From: Paenibacillus abyssi
Lineage (GTDB): Bacteria > Bacillota > Bacilli > Paenibacillales > Paenibacillaceae
NCBI RefSeq assembly: GCF_014640295.1
Contig: NZ_BMGR01000002.1
Coordinates: 1 to 64,000 of the forward strand
Length of the DNA stretch: 64,000 nt
Direction of reading: 5' to 3'
Below, in pieces: positions 62,211 through 64,000 of this stretch (the stretch's first letter is position 1; every line of letters starts with the position of its first letter). The notes below the pieces were generated by a model. It was given only the letters and a program-made list of their open reading frames with translations, was not told the origin of the DNA and did not search any database. A program made the translations under genes and the position numbers.

Positions 62211-62951
62211 TTATCTCGGTTTTTTTTGTTGAATATGGCGATTCATTTCTAGTAATTCGGGATTGGTTTGAAGAAAGCGGACAATATCATAAAGAGAAAA
62301 ATCTTTTTTCACTGGATATAGAGATTCGAATACCTTATTTATCAACTCATAGTCATCAGATGTATCCAACGTTAAACGAAATTCAGGATGTCTTAAAAAA
62401 TAAGGCGCCTCCACATTTGACAGTCGATATTGCTCAGGTCTTTCATATATATAAAGAGAGACGTGTTCACGATCCGGAGGATCAATTGTCATTCGTTCCA
62501 CCTCGGCAAGTGTCTCTGTACGGAATACCTCCACACTAAATCCCAAAGGATACGTTCGCACAAGATGATTTCCTACATAGTCTAAATAAGGATGTTCCAG
62601 CATTCTCTCAATTGCGGTATCAATCGTCTCAGCGTCAATTAACGGACAATCGCTCGTTATTTGCACAATCAAATCCGTATTCGTTGCCTGTGCTGCCTCG
62701 ACAGTTCTAGCCAGAACGTCCTCTTCACTGCCTCGATAATATAATACGCCTTGCTTTTTAGCCGTCTCGACTACAATTGCATCCTGTTCATTCGTAGTTG
62801 TGGCAATGACAACATTGTGTAAATACTTTGACTGCCTGAGCCTCTCAATCAGCCTTACTAACGCAGGCTCCCCGGCAAAGTCCATCAATACTTTTCCCGG
62901 CAATCTTGAAGATGTCATTCTAGTGGCAACAATCGCATTTATGTTCATCAT
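62211..62951 (-). CDS. Second SpsF-type cytidylyltransferase
   Basis: 246 residues from the ATG at 62949-62951, overlapping the upstream stop as ATGA and preceded by a G-rich site. A paralogue of the gene at 60414 along its full length, ending alike (MNRHIQQKKPR versus INQHIEQKRVET). The nucleotide-binding motif is altered (VATRMTSSRLPGKV instead of IQARMGSTRLPGKV), while ITSDCPLIDAET and REHVSLYIY remain. Role unknown: a second CMP-sugar, or a subunit or variant of pseF. Confidence 0.82.
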   Translation of the reverse strand: MMNINAIVATRMTSSRLPGKVLMDFAGEPALVRLIERLRQSKYLHNVVIATTTNEQDAIVVETAKKQGVLYYRGSEEDVLARTVEAAQATNTDLIVQITSDCPLIDAETIDTAIERMLEHPYLDYVGNHLVRTYPLGFSVEVFRTETLAEVERMTIDPPDREHVSLYIYERPEQYRLSNVEAPYFLRHPEFRLTLDTSDDYELINKVFESLYPVKKDFSLYDIVRFLQTNPELLEMNRHIQQKKPR

Positions 62952-63946
62952 ATAACCCCCCGGATAAAAGAAACAATACGTTCTGTAGAATGTCCATCCA
63001 TCCAAATATAGGAATCAACTGATTTTTCAATTGATTTTTGTTCTTTGTTATTCAAATTCGAAATCCGGTGTTTAAGCCAATCAAATGAAGTAATCAGTTC
63101 AGATAGCCCAAGCTTATTCGATATGCATACATCAGGCATGGCGAGATTCGGCTGGTAACTTATCGCACACTTACCCTGCAATGCCGCATGCAATAGCCCC
63201 ATAGAATTCATACTGATGACATAATCATAATTAGGAATAAGCCCGTTTAAATTACCATCTAATTGAACTGCCTCCTGTATGTATGCTTGGGGAATATGGG
63301 GTGTTTCTTTAGGATGAAACTTAATATGAAAATCATATTGTTTATGGGAACTGAATATTGCAAGACAATCATTCAATACTTGCTGTTCCGTATAACCTAG
63401 CGAATCTCCATATAAATAGGATAAGGGCTGTGATAAGAACAATATCTTATTCCCTGCCGGAGGTGCTGCTGTGATGCGGTTCCGAATGAATTTATCTAAC
63501 CCGGGCTGGCCCAGGGCATATAAGATCTCCTCCGGAACGCCTTCCTGAATCGCTTCTCTTTTTGCGAGCTCGTCCATAACAATATAATAGTCAGGATATA
63601 CCTGTGCACTATTTGAAGCTTTAAAGCGCGATATATAATTCGTCCAATAGTCTAAGATTGACATCGTTTTAATATTTTCCTTTTTACACCGCGCAATAAT
63701 TCTGATTTCGGCATCGCTGCCCCAACTTGTCCCTGTAATCACCAAAGACAAGTCATTAGCGGCAATCTCATTTTCAATTATTTCCACGACATGTTCAAAA
63801 GTGCTGGCTTGACCCGGATTTAAATGAGCGGAAGGCCCAATACAGTAGAATTGAACGGGCCAGCCTAAGGAAAGCATTTCAAGAGCAATGGGTGAAACAA
63901 CATCGTATCCTCCCGGGTCATGTGAGAGGCATATGATTTTTTTCAT
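62948..63946 (-). CDS. Unrecognised GT-B-like protein at the head of the pse operon
   Basis: 332 residues from the ATG at 63946 (MKKIICLSHDPGGYDVV); ATGs at 63970 and 63994 are alternatives, since the AGAGGG site is far from 63946. I do not recognise the family. It looks like a two-domain Rossmann protein: N-terminal beta strand then PGGYDVVSPIALEMLSLG, a mid-protein LGQPGLDKF and a C-terminal KFHPKETPH reminiscent of the HP-basic-E motif of GT-B transferases (CDP-glycerol, polysialyl and Kdo transferases), then NYDYVISMNSMGLLHAALQG. No membrane segment. Context suggests transfer or editing of the nonulosonic acid. The 54 bp beyond 63946 hold only upstream sequence. Confidence 0.7.
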   Translation of the reverse strand: MKKIICLSHDPGGYDVVSPIALEMLSLGWPVQFYCIGPSAHLNPGQASTFEHVVEIIENEIAANDLSLVITGTSWGSDAEIRIIARCKKENIKTMSILDYWTNYISRFKASNSAQVYPDYYIVMDELAKREAIQEGVPEEILYALGQPGLDKFIRNRITAAPPAGNKILFLSQPLSYLYGDSLGYTEQQVLNDCLAIFSSHKQYDFHIKFHPKETPHIPQAYIQEAVQLDGNLNGLIPNYDYVISMNSMGLLHAALQGKCAISYQPNLAMPDVCISNKLGLSELITSFDWLKHRISNLNNKEQKSIEKSVDSYIWMDGHSTERIVSFIRGVI

Positions 63947-64000
63947 AGTCGTATAATTTCCCTCTCTCATTCCAAACCTTACGAACCGCATCAAGAAAAT

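Overview
The window reads as a chromosomal segment of a Paenibacillus-like member of the Bacillales. Evidence seen directly: Firmicute-type strong Shine-Dalgarno sequences, the pcrB-pcrA-ligA order, argCJBD-type arginine gene order, long-form hibernation factor, SecA with a C-terminal zinc motif, paired heterodimeric ABC exporters and a YesM/YesN-type two-component system beside LplB/YtcP-type sugar permeases. Genus assignment is inference from gene order and protein style, not from a search. Almost all genes are on the minus strand.

Layout. 1-470: 5' end of a 16S rRNA gene with its leader and a strong rrn promoter. 471-5880: pcrB-pcrA-ligA repair/replication operon with a TTGACA-17-TAGACT promoter. 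5984-12565: a small unknown protein, a long U32 protein (RlhA-like), a sugar phosphate isomerase/epimerase under a perfect 19-bp operator-like palindrome, a small membrane protein and an orphan ferredoxin-type sulfite reductase. 12736-17778: uvrB-uvrA with a LexA-like box. 17888-27391: a cold-shock gene with a long leader, then two heterodimeric ABC exporters (the second YheI/YheH = BmrC/BmrD-like) around a divergent membrane phosphoesterase and a probable dispersed repeat. 27435-34733: carbohydrate ABC transporter (two permeases, lipoprotein binding protein) with a YesM/YesN-type sensor and regulator and a cre-like site. 34910-37804: MMPL-family transporter, a 39-bp tandem repeat and a string of hairpins that may be a structured RNA. 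37805-46190: argC-J-B-D-F-G-H, the complete ornithine-to-arginine route apart from carAB, driven by a promoter whose spacer is filled by an ARG box. 46194-52162: YitT-family protein, prfB with its +1 frameshift, secA, hpf and a second csp. 52275-63946: flagellar fliT, fliS, fliD, flaG behind a SigD-like promoter, directly downstream of a pseudaminic-acid gene set (pseB, F, G, H, I, C plus an extra dehydrogenase/epimerase, a second cytidylyltransferase and an unrecognised GT-B-like protein).

The most coherent functional story is the right end: a CMP-pseudaminate pathway abutting flagellin-export/cap genes, consistent with flagellin glycosylation. The extra cytidylyltransferase and the unrecognised 332-residue protein at its head are the best candidates for something not yet described. 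Second best are the hairpin-rich region at 37.52-37.68 kb with the adjacent minisatellite, and the 286-bp repeat-like element at 23.2-23.5 kb. Start codons were reassigned where a ribosome binding site decided the issue, including several TTG/GTG starts (uvrA, argF, argH, pseC, one permease).
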